Source: Lathyrus oleraceus (Eukaryota; Streptophyta; Magnoliopsida; Fabales; Fabaceae). Taken from it: a stretch of 64,000 nt of DNA. The notes beneath the pieces were generated by a model. It did no database searches, was not told the origin of the DNA, and was given only the letters and a program-made list of their open reading frames with translations. Shown piece by piece: positions 10,543 through 22,664 of the stretch. The translations under genes were made by a program, and so were the position numbers. Within the stretch, counting starts at the first letter, position 1. Each line of letters begins with the position of its first letter. Where the stretch lies: NCBI RefSeq assembly GCF_024323335.1, contig NC_066581.1, positions 223,825,039-223,889,038 on the forward strand, read 5' to 3'.

Positions 10543-12166
10543 TGTAATACCCCAAAATTTACCCTTCATTTTTCCTGGAAAAAAAAAACGAAAAAAATTA
10601 TTTAATTAATTATTTAATTAATTAATTAAATAAATAAAATAAATAAATAAAATATAACAAATTATTTTGGACTTGGGTCTCCCTCATTTGAGCCCATTAC
10701 CCACGAAAATCAGTCTATAAATACTGAAGTTTCAGTAGAGGAAAACACACTGGGAGTTACACTGGGAGATTCACTTGAGAAAAAAGGAGAGAAGCAAAAT
10801 ACTCTGAGGTTTCCTTGGAACAAAACCCTGAGGAAAAAGATAGTGAGAGAAGACTTGACAGAAAACTCAGAGCAGCCTCCAAACCTTGAAGGGAACTCAA
10901 CTTGTAAACCTCACGGGTGCAACTCAATTTCAATCAAGCTCTCCAATCAGGTTTGCCCTATATCCATCATCTTTATGCCTTTTATTTGAATGCTCTAAAT
11001 GTATGAGGTATTATGGGTGAATTTGATACCTTTTTTGTGAGCCTTTTGTGAATTTTGATGGAATTATTCATGTGGTTACATTTTGATTTAGGGGCAACTC
11101 TGGGTTACCCTATTTTGTTTATTCTAACCTGTCTTGTGTTTCCATGGCATTGTTTTCTCTTGATTTCATCCTGCTGCTCTAACCCTTTGTCGAGTTTTGT
11201 GAGGGCTCACATGGCTTTCGCAGAGACACTCGCGTGGTTTCCCACTTTATTTGTGGGATACCCCCTGGAGTTTTATTCTGATTATTCGTGTTGACTGATT
11301 TCCTTTGACGGTCTAGCTGGAGACATTTCAGGGTTTCTTGCCCCTTTAACTGCTATAGCTTCGGATCTTTATCCGTGTGGTAATTTTTTCCCTTTCTCAT
11401 ACTTTATCGCTTTCTTAGCTGGAAGACCTCGATAGGAGGCAATGTTTGAGCCCCTTGGTGGCATTTTACTTTGAGATACATGTTTTGTGTTTTGTATTCA
11501 TATCCCTGCAGGTAGCGCGGTTCCTTCGTCAAGGACTGCCTTTTTGCCCTCGAGCATCCCAAACCCTAAAACCCAAAGCAACACGTTTACTCCTTCTACT
11601 ACAGGCGAGTAAGTCTCCAAAGGTCGAGCATCCGGTAGATTGCGTAGTAACGTCGTTCGTCCAAAACCCAATCCATAACCCCGTAGTTAGCCGAACTACG
11701 GCTTGCTCTGATTCTCATTCCAGATGAGATACGTAGGCATAAGACGCGATGTCTTAGCGAGCACACATCCCCTTAACCCATAGGTCAGCCGAGCTACGAA
11801 GACTCTGATTCTCATATTCAGATGAGATACGTATGCAGTGGATGCGACATCCGCGTGAGTCATTTCTCTTAACCTTTTTAGTAAATAAACACATTAGGTA
11901 AACCCGCACCCTTTAGACAAAAACTACAAAAGTGGATCCCGTAGAGTACTATGGATGCGTAGGGGTGCTAATACCTTCCCTTCGCATAACCGACTCCCGA
12001 ACCCAAGATTTGGTTGCGAGACCCCGTCTTGTCCTTTCCTTTTTTCAGGTTTACTTCGAGCGTTTCCTTTTCCCTCCTTTGGGATGAATAACGCACGGTG
12101 GCGACTCTTCTGTCTTTTTCTTTCGCCGGTTGTTTTTTCGCGCACTGTATTTTTCAGGTTGCGACA
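10543..12166 (+). repeat. 3' LTR of E1, complete (1624 bp)
   Basis: It begins TGTAATACCCC after the polypurine tract and ends GCGACA at 12166, where similarity to the 5' LTR stops and a copia reading frame resumes. It contains an AT-rich low-complexity stretch (about 10597-10655) and a TATA box. The element's R and U5 correspond to the part also seen at 1-885. Confidence 0.93.
10716..10723 (+). promoter_or_regulatory. TATA box of E1 LTR
   Basis: TATAAATA in CTATAAATACTG, 173 bp into the LTR and just downstream of AT-rich sequence; typical position and sequence for an LTR core promoter. Confidence 0.7.
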
Positions 12167-12365
12167 AGAGGCAACACATATAACTGCAGAAGAAGCTACA
12201 AAGGCAAGAGATGATGCTCTGACTCAAGGGGAACAATCTCATTTTAATTTCCCTCCTCTGGTCCTGAAGACTCTGGATGAGCTACAGAAGGAGCAACAAA
12301 TAGTGAGAGCAAGACTGGATCAGCAGGACTCCGTCAACAACAACATTCATAACCTGCTGACTTAG
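12167..12365 (+). pseudogene. C-terminal tail of copia ORF interrupted by E1
   Basis: An open frame continues from the E1 insertion point to a stop at 12363-12365. The residues are charged and coil-like (ELQKEQQIVRARLDQQDS). No domain is recognised. By position it is the end of the polyprotein or of the env-like extra ORF that SIRE elements carry downstream of pol. The N-terminal part is outside the window. Confidence 0.5.
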
Positions 12366-12832
12366 TTGCTCCAAAGGATGCCTCCACCTCCGAACCCTTA
12401 GGCACTTAGGCTTTTCTTGTTGTTTTCGTTACTTATCTGCTATGCATTTTGTGGCTTTTCTCTTTGTTTTGAATAATTGCTTATCTGTAACTCTCTTTCG
12501 CATATATGAATCTGTTTTTGACTACTTTATTATGTGTTAAGTCTTTTTGGTCTGACAAAAAGGGGGAGAATAAAAATAGCTCTGATGAAAATATATCTAA
12601 ACTGCTTGCTGCACTGCGCACATTAATCTCTTATGAAAATTCTAAGCTATGCAGGATCACATCTAAAGGTAAAAACTAGTTACTACACAAGGAAGATCTG
12701 GTAAGAACATCTGAAAAACCTATTATGATCTATCTCTAGGGGAGTCGTCACTCATCTGACTCTGAGATAATTTTTAAATTCTTGTTGTTAGTATCATTGT
12801 TTCATCACCACTCTGAGATTTTTGTCATCATC
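12366..12832 (+). other. Copia 3' untranslated spacer
   Basis: Non-coding. It contains an extra polypurine-like tract AAAAAGGGGGAGAAT at about 12557-12571, some 275 bp upstream of the LTR-adjacent one. Nothing else is seen. Confidence 0.5.
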
Positions 12833-12846
12833 AAAAAGGGGAAGAT
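12833..12846 (+). promoter_or_regulatory. Polypurine tract of the copia element
   Basis: AAAAAGGGGAAGAT directly precedes the LTR start TGTAAGAAC. Confidence 0.7.
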
Positions 12847-13848
12847 TGTAAGAACAAGATTCTGTGTCTACAATTCATCTCTAAGATTTTGATGATAACA
12901 AAGGATGAAACAAATTGGTACCCTAACATAATTTATCTAAGTATGCAGGACTCTAATCAAAAAGAGGTCAGATAAACACATATCAGATACACACGCAAGT
13001 CCAGAACGACCACTTAGAAGGTATTCAAGTAGAAATTTTGACTCTAAACAAAGGAAGCGTACAAGGCTCAACGGAGAAAGCAATATCAGACGCTCTGAAT
13101 CTAAAGAGTTCACTCTAGGGTCTGAAGCGTTTACACTCTAATGTAATCAATCAGGAAGACATCAAGAACCTCTGAAGTCAATCAGCTGTCAGCAACTATC
13201 TGAAGATGCACACGCTAAACAGAAACTCTGATCTCTTAACACCCTGAATCAGAAATGGTCAATAAATATTTAACTGTGAAGTCTTCCACTTATGGCAACA
13301 ATCTATTTTTGGAAGAAAGTTAAACCGCCCTAAGCTGTTATGGAAAGAACAAATAGATTAATTACATTAAACGTTTATCATTTCCAAGATCCTTTCAACC
13401 AACGGTCTCTCCATCAAACTCCTATATATATGATGGATCATCTTCAGATAGATGAACAAAGCACACGAGAATACTGAACCTACTCATAAATCTCGTATTC
13501 ATTCTCTTTTCACACGAGTTGTTGCTCTAAGTGTGGACCAATTTTTGTTCGTATAGTGTGTAATCTCTGCTTACTTAGAAGCACTAAACACAATTATATT
13601 CTTCATTTAACTATTGAATATTCCTCAAGTGACTTGTGAAGTCTATAAACATGAGAGGGCTAAGAGATCCTAATTCTCTTAGACACTTATTGTTGTAATC
13701 TTTCAAGATTAGTGGATTAAGTCCTTGTTGAAGGCGAAATCACCTTGGCCGGGTTGATGGCTTTATTTTCGCACATATTCTATTTACAATTTTTTTATCA
13801 TCCGTTAAAACAATTCAAACCCCTCTTTCTTGTTTTTCTCAACCTTCA
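12847..13848 (+). repeat. 3' LTR of SIRE-like copia (about 1.0 kb)
   Basis: Starts TGTAAGAACAAG after the polypurine tract and ends AACCTTCA. The following sequence belongs to the 3' region of E2. A TATATATA box at about 13423-13431 is the likely promoter. The right end is set by TG/CA ends and context rather than by a second copy. Confidence 0.62.
13423..13431 (+). promoter_or_regulatory. TATA box in copia LTR
   Basis: CCTATATATATGA about 580 bp into the LTR, followed by sequence ordinary for a transcribed LTR. Confidence 0.5.
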
Positions 13849-15377
13849 ACTGTTACCAAGTATTGGGTAAGAGTAAGGTACCCGCAAATCGAGAAGAATA
13901 TTACCAGTTACTGGGTAACAAAACTTCGAGGGACCAAAAACATTTATCTAGGTAAGAGCTAGAAAGAAATGGCCAAACAAAGACTCGACCCAGTGAGGAT
14001 ATAATTCAGGGGGAATGGTTCCATACAAATAATCAACTGGGGAGAAAGCTGAAATAATAATCATCCACGAGGAAATAACTCAGTGGGGAACGAGAAAGGT
14101 TAAATTCTTTCTGCTTAAGGGGCTGACACTCTACAATTGAGGGAGGACATATGCATCAAATCTGCGTGGGGAAAGGATATCACCGTAGTAGAGGATCGGA
14201 AAATAGGGAATCAAATGCGATAATAATGCATAATGAAATATCTGATGTATGAATGTATATGTATATGTATACGTGATCGATGATTATGCTGATAAAACAA
14301 TTACAAAGGATACAGATGTCACTGATATGAATCATCGCTACAACACTCGTCTAATCTCGACGGGATGGAGGCATCAACTGGAGAAAAACATAAGGATGAA
14401 CATAAATCATCCATCTCAAAATAGCTCGACCCTGACTAGGGAGATAGAAAAGATGTGCTGAGTATCTGAATTGTCAACTCTGCGGGGAATTTTAGGTCAA
14501 CACCATACCAAATGGGAGACAACCTTGCAGATGACCAAAAATACTGCTCAAGAACTAATGTTGACGGGTGATCAGTAGTAAACTCCGCTGGCGACTTGAG
14601 GGGAGTAAAACTCTGTGCTGAATCTATGCAAACCGTTGAGAATACGCGCCTACAAACAGCTAGTGAGGCGATCACAAAACTCAGTTGGAGAAACTGAATT
14701 GTCGTTGGGAAGGACAAAATAACAAACCAACTTCTTGGGGAAAGACCAACAGTATTCCGTACTTTTAAGACACACCTGTTCTTAGACTGCTGTTGATATT
14801 CCTTAAATGAAATCAATTGCTTTTAAAAGCATTTGTTTTAATTATTTAAAAAAATGATTTTGATTATTAAATTCAATTTCAAAATGATCATCATAAAATT
14901 TAATTCTACTTAGCTGAAAGATAAATAAGAGTAGAAATAATTGGATAAAAAGCTCACCTTTATTTAATAGAATGGTAGCCTGTAAATAACAAGACTCCAC
15001 AGATCTTTACAAATTATGAAAAATGGTAATTTACATGGAAAATGGCTACATTGAATACAATGATCACTAATCCTTCTACCAACTTCAATATCCACTGTGC
15101 TCTTGACTTTGGTTGAAAATGATGAATCAGAACCAGATGACTTGCTAAAAAATTTTCTTAAGACTGGAGATCAACCAGATCCAGTTACTTGCCATAATCC
15201 CTATTTTTTGCATATATTGCCCCAAGGTGGGGTACTCAATCTATCGGGATAAATCTTATGTTTTATGTCTCTAATTTTTTCCTGGACCGTCCTTTCGGGT
15301 TTTCAATCCACCGAGACACTCATTTTTTCCTAAGCCGCCCTTTCGAGTTTTCAACTAAGCGAGTTGTTCTTTTCTTT
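13849..15377 (-). repeat. E2 3' region with repeated anti-PBS motifs
   Basis: Non-coding. The plus strand here is dotted with PBS-like sequences, so the element's sense strand carries their complement, as in E1. Clear cases: 14472-14490 (TGTCAACTCTGCGGGGAAT, close to the PBS with one gap), 14589-14604 (starts TGGCGACT), 14161-14174 (TCTGCGTGGGGAAA), 14077-14090 (AACTCAGTGGGGAA) and about 14731-14743. The end nearest pol (15250-15375) matches the E1 post-pol block. An inverted TTACC/GGGTAA pair lies near 13852-13920. Confidence 0.6.
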
Positions 15378-18300
15378 TTAGGCAAAGTATTTCTTGACTG
15401 CATCGGTATTCACAGGACGCATGAACTTTTCACCATCCATAGTTGTAAGAATCAAAGCATCTCCTGAAAAGGCTCTCTTAACAACATATGGGCCTTCATA
15501 GTTAGGAGTCCATTTACCCCTAGCATCGGGTTTGAAAGATAAAATCTTCTTAAGCACAATGTCACCTTCGCGAAACACACAAGGCCTGACCTTCTTATCA
15601 AATGCCTTCTTAATTCTCTAATGATATAATTGACTATCACACATGGCAGTCAACCTTTTCTCTTCAATCAAATTCATTCGGTCATACCTAGTCTGACACC
15701 ATTCAGCTTCAGTCAACTTGGCTTCCATTAAGACACACAGTGATGGGATCTCAACCTCTACTGGGACTACAACTTCCATACCATAAACAAGTGACAAAGG
15801 GGTTGCCCCTTTTGAAGTGCGGATGGAGGTTTGGTACCCATGCAAAGCAAAAGGTAGCATCTCATGCCAATCTTTGTACGTCACAACCATCTTTTGAATA
15901 ATCTTCTTGATGTTCTTATTTGGAGCTTCAACAACCCCATTCATCTTAGGCCTGTAGGGAGAAGAATTATAATGTGCAATCTTGAAGTCTTTGCAAAGAG
16001 CTTCCACCATATTATTGTTCAAGTTCGATCCATTATCAGTAATGATCTTACTCGGCACACCATACCGGTATACAATCTGAATCTTGATAAACCTCACAAT
16101 AACTTTTTGGTTACATTTTAATATGATGTCGCTTCAACCCACTTTGTGAAGTAGTCAATGGCCACCAAAATAAAACGATGTCCGTTCGAAGCTTTAGGCT
16201 CAATCATACAAATCATATAAATTCCCCACATGGAGAAGGGCCATGGAGAGGAAATGACATTCAACAGTGTCGGAGGAACATGAATCTTGTCTGCATAGAT
16301 TTGATACTTGTGGCATTTCTTCACAAACTTGCCACAATCAGATTCCATTGTTAGGCAATAGTAACCTGCTCTCAACATCTTCTTAGCCATGGCATGTCCA
16401 TTGGAATGGGTACCAAAGGAACCTTTATGGACTTCTGTCATCAATAAGTCTGTTTCGTGTCTATCCATGCATCTGAGCAGAACCATATCGAAGTTTCTCT
16501 TATAAAGCACATCACCATTTAGGTAGAAGTTGCTAGCTAATCTTCTCAAAGTCTTCTTATCTATCAAAGATGCCCCAGACGGGTAAATCTGACTTTGGAG
16601 AAAACACTTGATGTCAAAATACCACGACTTTTCATCTTTGATCTCTTCAACAGCAAACACATGAGATGACCTATCAAGACGCATCACAGACAAATTGGGA
16701 ACTTCATTCCAAAATTTCACCATAATCATTGAAGTCAACGTTGCAAGAGCATCTGCCATCCGGTTTTCATCTCGAGGGATATGATGAAACTCAACCTTTG
16801 TAAAGAAAGTTGAAATCCTCCTCGCATAATCTCTATATAGTATCAAACCAGGTTGATTCATCTCCCATTCACATTTGATCTGATTCATAACCAAAGTTGA
16901 ATCTCCATAGACATCAAGACATTTGATTCTGAGATTAATGGCCTCTTCAAGCCCCATAATGCAAGCTTCATACTCAGCCATGTTATTCGTACACTTGAAA
17001 GTCAATCTAGTTGTAAATGGAAAATGAGTGTCTTGAGGAGTAATAATCACTACCCCAATGCGATTACCATATTGATTAACAGCTCCATCGAATACCATGC
17101 CCCAACAGGAACCAGATTTTGGCCCTTCCTCAAGCAATGGTTCATCACAATCTTTCATTTTCAAGTACAAGATCTCTTCGCCAGGAAAATTATATTATAC
17201 TGACTGATAATCTTCAATCGGTTGGTGAGCCAAATGGTCAGCCAAGACACTACCTTTAATAGCTTTTTGAGATCGGTATTCAATATCATACTCGGATAAC
17301 AATATCTGCCAATGGACAATCCTCCCAGTTAAAGCAGACTTCTCAAAGATAGACTTGATTGGATCCATTTTGGATATCAACCAAGTAGTATGATTCAACA
17401 TATACTGACGCAGGCGCTTAGCAACCCAAGCCAATGCGCAACAAGTCTTTTCTAGCACAGAATACCGAGTCTCATAGTCGGTGAACTTCTTACTGAGGTA
17501 GTAAATTGCATATTCTTTCCTTCCAGTTTCTTCTTGCTGACCAAGAACATAGTCCATAATTTCATCAAGCACAGTCAAATACATGATTAAATGTCTTCGT
17601 TCAACAAGCGGAGACAGAATCGGAGGTTCAACCAAATACTCCTTGATACTGTCAAAAGCTTTCTGGAAATCTTCGGTCCAATCACAAGACTGATCTTTCC
17701 GAAGAAGCTTGAAAATAGGCACACATGTGGGAGTCATATGCGATATAAATCTTGAGATATAATTCAAACGGCCGAGAAAACCTCTGACTTGCTTCTCAGT
17801 CTTGGGCATAGGCATTTCTTATATTGCTTTGACCTTGGCAGGATCAACCTCAATACCCTTCTCGCTAACAATGAAGCCCAACAAGTTACCAGAACGAACA
17901 CCAAATTTACACTTATTGGGATTCAAGCGGAGTTTGTACTTCCTCAAACACTGGAATAACTTCAACAAATGCTCAACATGTTATTCTTCATCACTCGATT
18001 TATCGATCATATCATCAACATAGACTTTGATCTCTTTATGCGTCATATCATGAAAAAGAATGGTCATAGCTCTCTAGTATGTTGCACCAACATTCTTTAA
18101 ATCGAAAGACATCACTCTATAACAGAATGTTCCCTAGGGCGTAATGAATGTGGTCTTCTCCATATCTTTAGGTGCCATCTTGATTTGATTATATCCGGAA
18201 AATCCATCAATAAATGAAAAGACTTTGAATGTAGCTGTATTGTATACAAACATATCAATGTGTGGCAAAGGGAAATCATCTTTCGGACTAGCTTTGTTTA

Positions 18301-18838
18301 AATCTCTATAATCGACACACATGCAGACTTTTCCATCCTTCTTCGGAACAGGAACAATATTGGCCACCCACTGCGGATACTCAGCGGTAACAAGAAAACC
18401 GACATCAATTTGTTTCTGCACTTCTTCTTTGATCTTCACTACCATATCAGGATGAGTCCTCCTCAACTTCTGCTTTACCGACGAGCATTCTGGCTTCAAT
18501 GACAATTTATGCTCCACAATCTCAGAGTCCAAACCAGACATGTCTTGATAGGACCAAGCAAACAAATCTTAATATTCTCGGAGAAGATCAATCAACCCCT
18601 TCTTAACCTCCGGACACAACTGAGACCAATCTTGACTTCCTTCACATCATCTTCGGAACCCAAGTTGACTAGTTCAATATGCTCTTCGAATGGCTGAATG
18701 GCTTTTTCCTCACGCTCAAGTAGACGAGATAGTTCATCAGATACTTCTTCATCAATCTTTTCCTCAGCCTCAAACACATGGAAATTAAAGTTTGAAGAAG
18801 GAGTAGGATCATTGTGTTCAACGGGTTTGGGAACCAAC
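15378..18838 (-). pseudogene. pol: E2 pol, degenerate
   Basis: From right to left: acidic linker, RT (VPKKDGKVCMCVDYRDLNKASPK region), RNase H, second archaeal-type RNase H (VFDGAVN, NMAEYEA, GDSTLV), integrase zinc region and catalytic core (TDNGSN, VEAPNK), and the C-terminal domain ending VKKYFA at 15378. The RT YVDD motif is still readable near 18020-18030, but the frame has several stops around 17817-18140 and 17170-17195, plus a break near 16100. Some stops fit C-to-T or G-to-A change (a TAG where the other elements have TGG); others do not. Non-functional. Confidence 0.9.
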
Positions 18839-19095
18839 CTGTATAATGATTTGATATTTTGATTTTAGAGAAGTGAATTATGACCAAATATTATGCAGAT
18901 GGATAATTATTATTCATTTATTTATGTTCTTTGTGATTACCATTTTCAGAAAAGCAAAGAGTAAAAATAAAACATCATAGATGTGGATGAATAGAATTGC
19001 ATTTTACTAATGATAATTGAAAATTCCTATGAATGTTCACTTCTCCCTTAGGCATAGGAGAAGGATTTTTCTTAAAACAATGAAAAACAAATTAC
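18839..19095 (-). other. Intron between pro and pol in E2
   Basis: On the minus strand the donor GTAATTT begins at 19095 and the acceptor ATACAG ends at 18839, a 257-base intron in the same phase as E1 and E3. As in the others, the donor overlaps the TAA that would end gag-pro if the intron were kept. Confidence 0.72.
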
Positions 19096-22000
19096 TTAGA
19101 GCGATGGACAATAACAAGAATATCAACAACAACCTAATTATTGTAAGTCTTGCCATGCGTCACAAAGTTGGCGCAGTCTTCATCTTCATCACCCTCAATC
19201 ACAGCAGCTGAGTATTGTTCATTACCATGGATGAACCCTCCGCTACGGAAACTCGGTTGCACTTCTTCAGCTTTGACATTAAACGACCCTTTTTGAAATC
19301 CCAACCCGGCCATATTTTTTTTCTCAGTGACTTCTACCATACGACCCCATTGATCTGTGCTGCCTGCCTCAATAGCTTCCTGAGCATCTTTGAAAGAAGA
19401 CATGGGTGCCCTAGTTTTCGTTACTTCAGCAATAAACAAGGATTGGAATGGAGTCCCAACCTCCTCCTCAGCTTCCACATACGTAAAAGATGACAAATGG
19501 CTCACCAAAAGTGCTTTCTCTCCACCAACAACGACAAGCTTGTCGTTCTTCACAAATTTCAGTTTCTGGTGCAGAGTAGATGTTACAGCTCCAGCCTCAT
19601 GAATCCATGGCCTTCCCAATAAACAACTATAGGTTGGGTGGATATCCACTACTTGAAATGTAATTTGAAAATCACTCGGACTTATCTTCACTGGAAGGTC
19701 CACTTCTCTATGATGGTTTTACGAGAAGCATCAAACGCTTTGACGATCACGCCACTATACCTCATCGGGGCGCCTTGATAGGATAATCTAGATAGAGTTG
19801 ATTTCGAAAGTACATTCAGAGAGGAACCGATATCAACCAACACATTTGACAATGCATCCTCCTTGCAGTTCATCGATATATGTAGTGCCAAATTATGATT
19901 TATGCCTTCCTCAGGAAGTTCTTCATCACAAAAACTCAGATTGTTGCAAGAATTAATGTTAGCCACAAATTGGTCAAACTGATCCACAGTAACGTCGTGC
20001 TCAACGTAGGCTTGCTCCAACACTCTTTTCAATGCTTCTCTTTACGCTTCAGAATTCATCAATAAAGATAACACTGAAATATTCGACGGGGTTTTGAGCA
20101 GCTACTCCGCCATATTAAACTCGCTCTTCTTAATCAATCGCAGTACCTCATCATCATCGTTAGGCTTTAGTTTGCTGGATTCACCAGACTGACACACGGA
20201 AGCACTAACTGGGTTCACCGCAGGCACATCAAGCTTCTTACTGACTGTAGCCTCTTCTACCTCCTTCGGAAAGACCAGACCGAAGAAACGACCACTATGA
20301 GTCACCTTTGCTATGTTAGCTATATTCACAACAAAATTTGCAACAGGCAACAGAACCTCTTAACCATTCTCCACCATTTTGGTATTATACTGATAAGGCA
20401 TAACTTTATCGGATGCATACGGGACAGGGCCCGCTAACCGTATCACTAACGGCCATACCAATTTATTAACGATATTGCTGCTGCTACTATCAAATTGAAT
20501 CACTACCCGTTCGGAGGTCTTAAACATAAGAACAATGACATTGACATCATCACCCAAGTGACGAGACTGGAAAATTTGAATAATCCCTTCGTCCATTAAC
20601 ATCTGAATATCCCTCTTAACAATGACACATCCTCGAGGGTTCACACTGCAGATTGCACAACCATCATGGTCATGCTCACATTCACTAACCAGACAAATAT
20701 CCTTATGAATTGTCACTAAGGACCTTCTGATAAAGCGGACGTCATAAATCTTAAACTCCCCAGGACAACCATCTACCATGTTGACAGAGGAATTACCATG
20801 AGCGGGAAACGGATTGGCTTTCACATCCGGCGCACAGTCCTTAAAGGACACTATCCCACTCTTCACAAGTTTCTGTACCTCATACTTCAACGGGTAACAG
20901 TTCTCAATATCATGTCCGGGAGCTCCTTGGTGAAAGGCGCAACGGAGTTCAGGCTTATACCACCATGGAAGTGGTTCAGGAAGTTGAGGCGGATTTCTTG
21001 GTTGAAGTAGGTTCTTGAGAACCAAAGATGGGTAGAGTTCAGCGTATGACATAAGAATAAGGTCAAAAGAGACCTTCTCCCCCTCGAAGTCTTATTGTTG
21101 ATTATTGTTGTTATTGTTGTTGTTGTTGGTTCTTTGATGCGGTTGTTGTTGACGTTGTTGTTGAATTGGCATTGATTGATTGTTGGAATTGTTTGAAAAC
21201 ACTGGAATTACTGGTGAAACTTGATGTTGACGCTGACGTGGTTGAGGGTTTCTTCTGACATGAGGCCTTCTTTGCCTCCCCACAGATACTGAATTGGTTT
21301 CCCCTTCCTTTTTCTTGGGGAAATCACTCCCATACTTCTTACTGGACGACACCTCTTCCTTAGACAGACGTCCTTCACGGACTCCCTTTTCTAGCCTCAT
21401 CCCTATATTTCCCATTTCCGTAAAGTCATTAGGGGCACTGGAAATCATACGTTCGTAATAAAATGAACTCGGGGTCTTTAGAAAAATCTTCGTCATCTCC
21501 TTCTCTTCCAATGAAGGATTAATCTGAGCACCAAGTTCTCTCCATCTTTGAGCATACTCTTTGAATGTCTCTTTTTCCTTCTGAGACATAGACCTCAGCT
21601 GGTCTCTATCAAGCGCCATGTCCATATTATACTTTTACTGTTTCATAAAATCTTCACCCAATTTATTGAACGTACGAACACTTGCAATGTCTAGCCTCAT
21701 GTACCATCTTAGAGGAGCACCAGTCAAACTGTCTTTAAAGTAATGAATAAATAACTGATCATTATCAGTTTGAGTTGACATTTTTCTGGTGTACATAACA
21801 AGGCGGCTAAGCGAACAAGTATTTCCCTTATAGATTTCAAAGTCAGGGACTATGAACTTCATAGGGATCTTCACATCTGGTACCAAGTAGAGTTCAGCAG
21901 CACTCTTACCGAACGGGTCTTTTCCTCTCAACGTTTTCAATTCCTTTCGCAGCTCAATGAACTAATCCTTCATCTCATCCATCTTCTCATAAACATTTGG

Positions 22001-22357
22001 GCCCTCAGACGACTCAAAATAGTAGATGGTGTACTCAACACGAGGCAAGGTATGAACAACTAGAGGCGGCACAGACATGACCAGGCTAGATGCCGGCATA
22101 AAAGCAAATGTAGGTGCAAACCCTTCAGGCACGAAATTCGGTGGCATCCCCCACGGGAATCCAGTAGGCATAGTCGAACTGGATTGAGTAGCAGTAACAG
22201 GCATGGTTGAGGTAGCAACCTCGGAGATGACAATCCTCTAGGGAGGAGGAGCAGGAGTTAGTGAAGATTGGTTCTGCGCAGCAATGACAGATTCCATCAA
22301 TGTTGTTAACCTAGCAATCTCATCCTTCAGCTCTCTATTCTCTTCTAGATGCTTCAT
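19096..22357 (-). pseudogene. gag-pro: E2 gag-pro, degenerate
   Basis: First ATG at 22357. Gag core (FKEYAQRWREL, about 21570), Q/N-rich stretch (about 21090-21220), variant zinc knuckle CAFHQGAPGHDIENC (about 20900-20950), second Cys/His cluster HDHDGCAICSV, then the aspartic protease. The protease active site reads VDIGSS at about 19824-19838 instead of the D-T-G of E3, so the catalytic threonine is lost. Stops or frame breaks occur at several places, including 21950-21961, 21626-21634, 21053-21090 and a TAG at 19134-19136. Confidence 0.88.
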
Positions 22358-22664
22358 TATCCTTGGTTGATTAGCATGAGTGTTGTATCGGTGGGTCAGC
22401 TTGGCTGAAGCACATAAGAATAACTGATAAGACATCTGGAGAAAGAAAACCTGTTATGCAAATGATGCATGAAATGCAATGTTTTTGTTTGTTTTTAATT
22501 CCAAGGAACCTACAAAGTTATATTTGCAAATATTAAATAATAACAATAGTAACCATTTGATTGACCATAAAAATCTCTTTTATTCATGAAATTTTGGAAG
22601 GATTACACTGAGTATAATTTCAGAAATCAAAGTACAAATATAAGAGAAAAGGAAACTAATCATC
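22358..22664 (-). other. Spacer between ORF1 and gag in E2
   Basis: The part next to gag (about 22358-22400) reads in the gag frame as a sequence like LTHRYNT upstream of the first ATG, also conserved in E3 and partly in E1. The remainder is AT-rich and shows no other feature. Confidence 0.5.

Larger units (their letters stand above)
1..12166 (+). mobile_element. E1: Tat-lineage Ty3/gypsy LTR retrotransposon, 5' end outside window
   Basis: The sequence at 1-885 recurs at 11283-12166 in the same orientation, giving two LTRs around gag- and pol-like sequence in the order gag, RT, RNase H, second RNase H, integrase. The second RNase H (LFDGA, EAEYEA and GDSALV motifs) and the tRNA-Arg-type PBS place it in the Tat group. 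There is no ORF1 between leader and gag, unlike E2 and E3, so it is probably a related Tat lineage rather than a canonical Ogre. By eye the LTRs differ at about eight substitutions and one 1-nt indel over 885 positions, so insertion is fairly recent. The element interrupts a copia ORF at 12166/12167. The target-site duplication cannot be checked because the left end is missing. Confidence 0.93.
12167..13848 (+). mobile_element. 3' end of a SIRE/Maximus-like Ty1/copia element
   Basis: To the right of E1 lie the tail of a reading frame, a spacer with two polypurine-like tracts and an LTR-like sequence. The combination of an extra ORF, an AAAAAGGGG-type tract and an LTR whose start contains TTTTGATGATAACAAAG resembles SIRE/Maximus copia elements. 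E1 inserted into its coding part, so its 5' portion lies left of the window. Only one LTR is visible, so boundaries rest on TG/CA ends and the change to E2 sequence. Confidence 0.65.

Noticed and set aside
14436..14816. Minus-strand ORF of 126 codons in the E2 3' region
   Set aside because: Falls in the anti-PBS repeat region; low-complexity peptide, no counterpart in E1.
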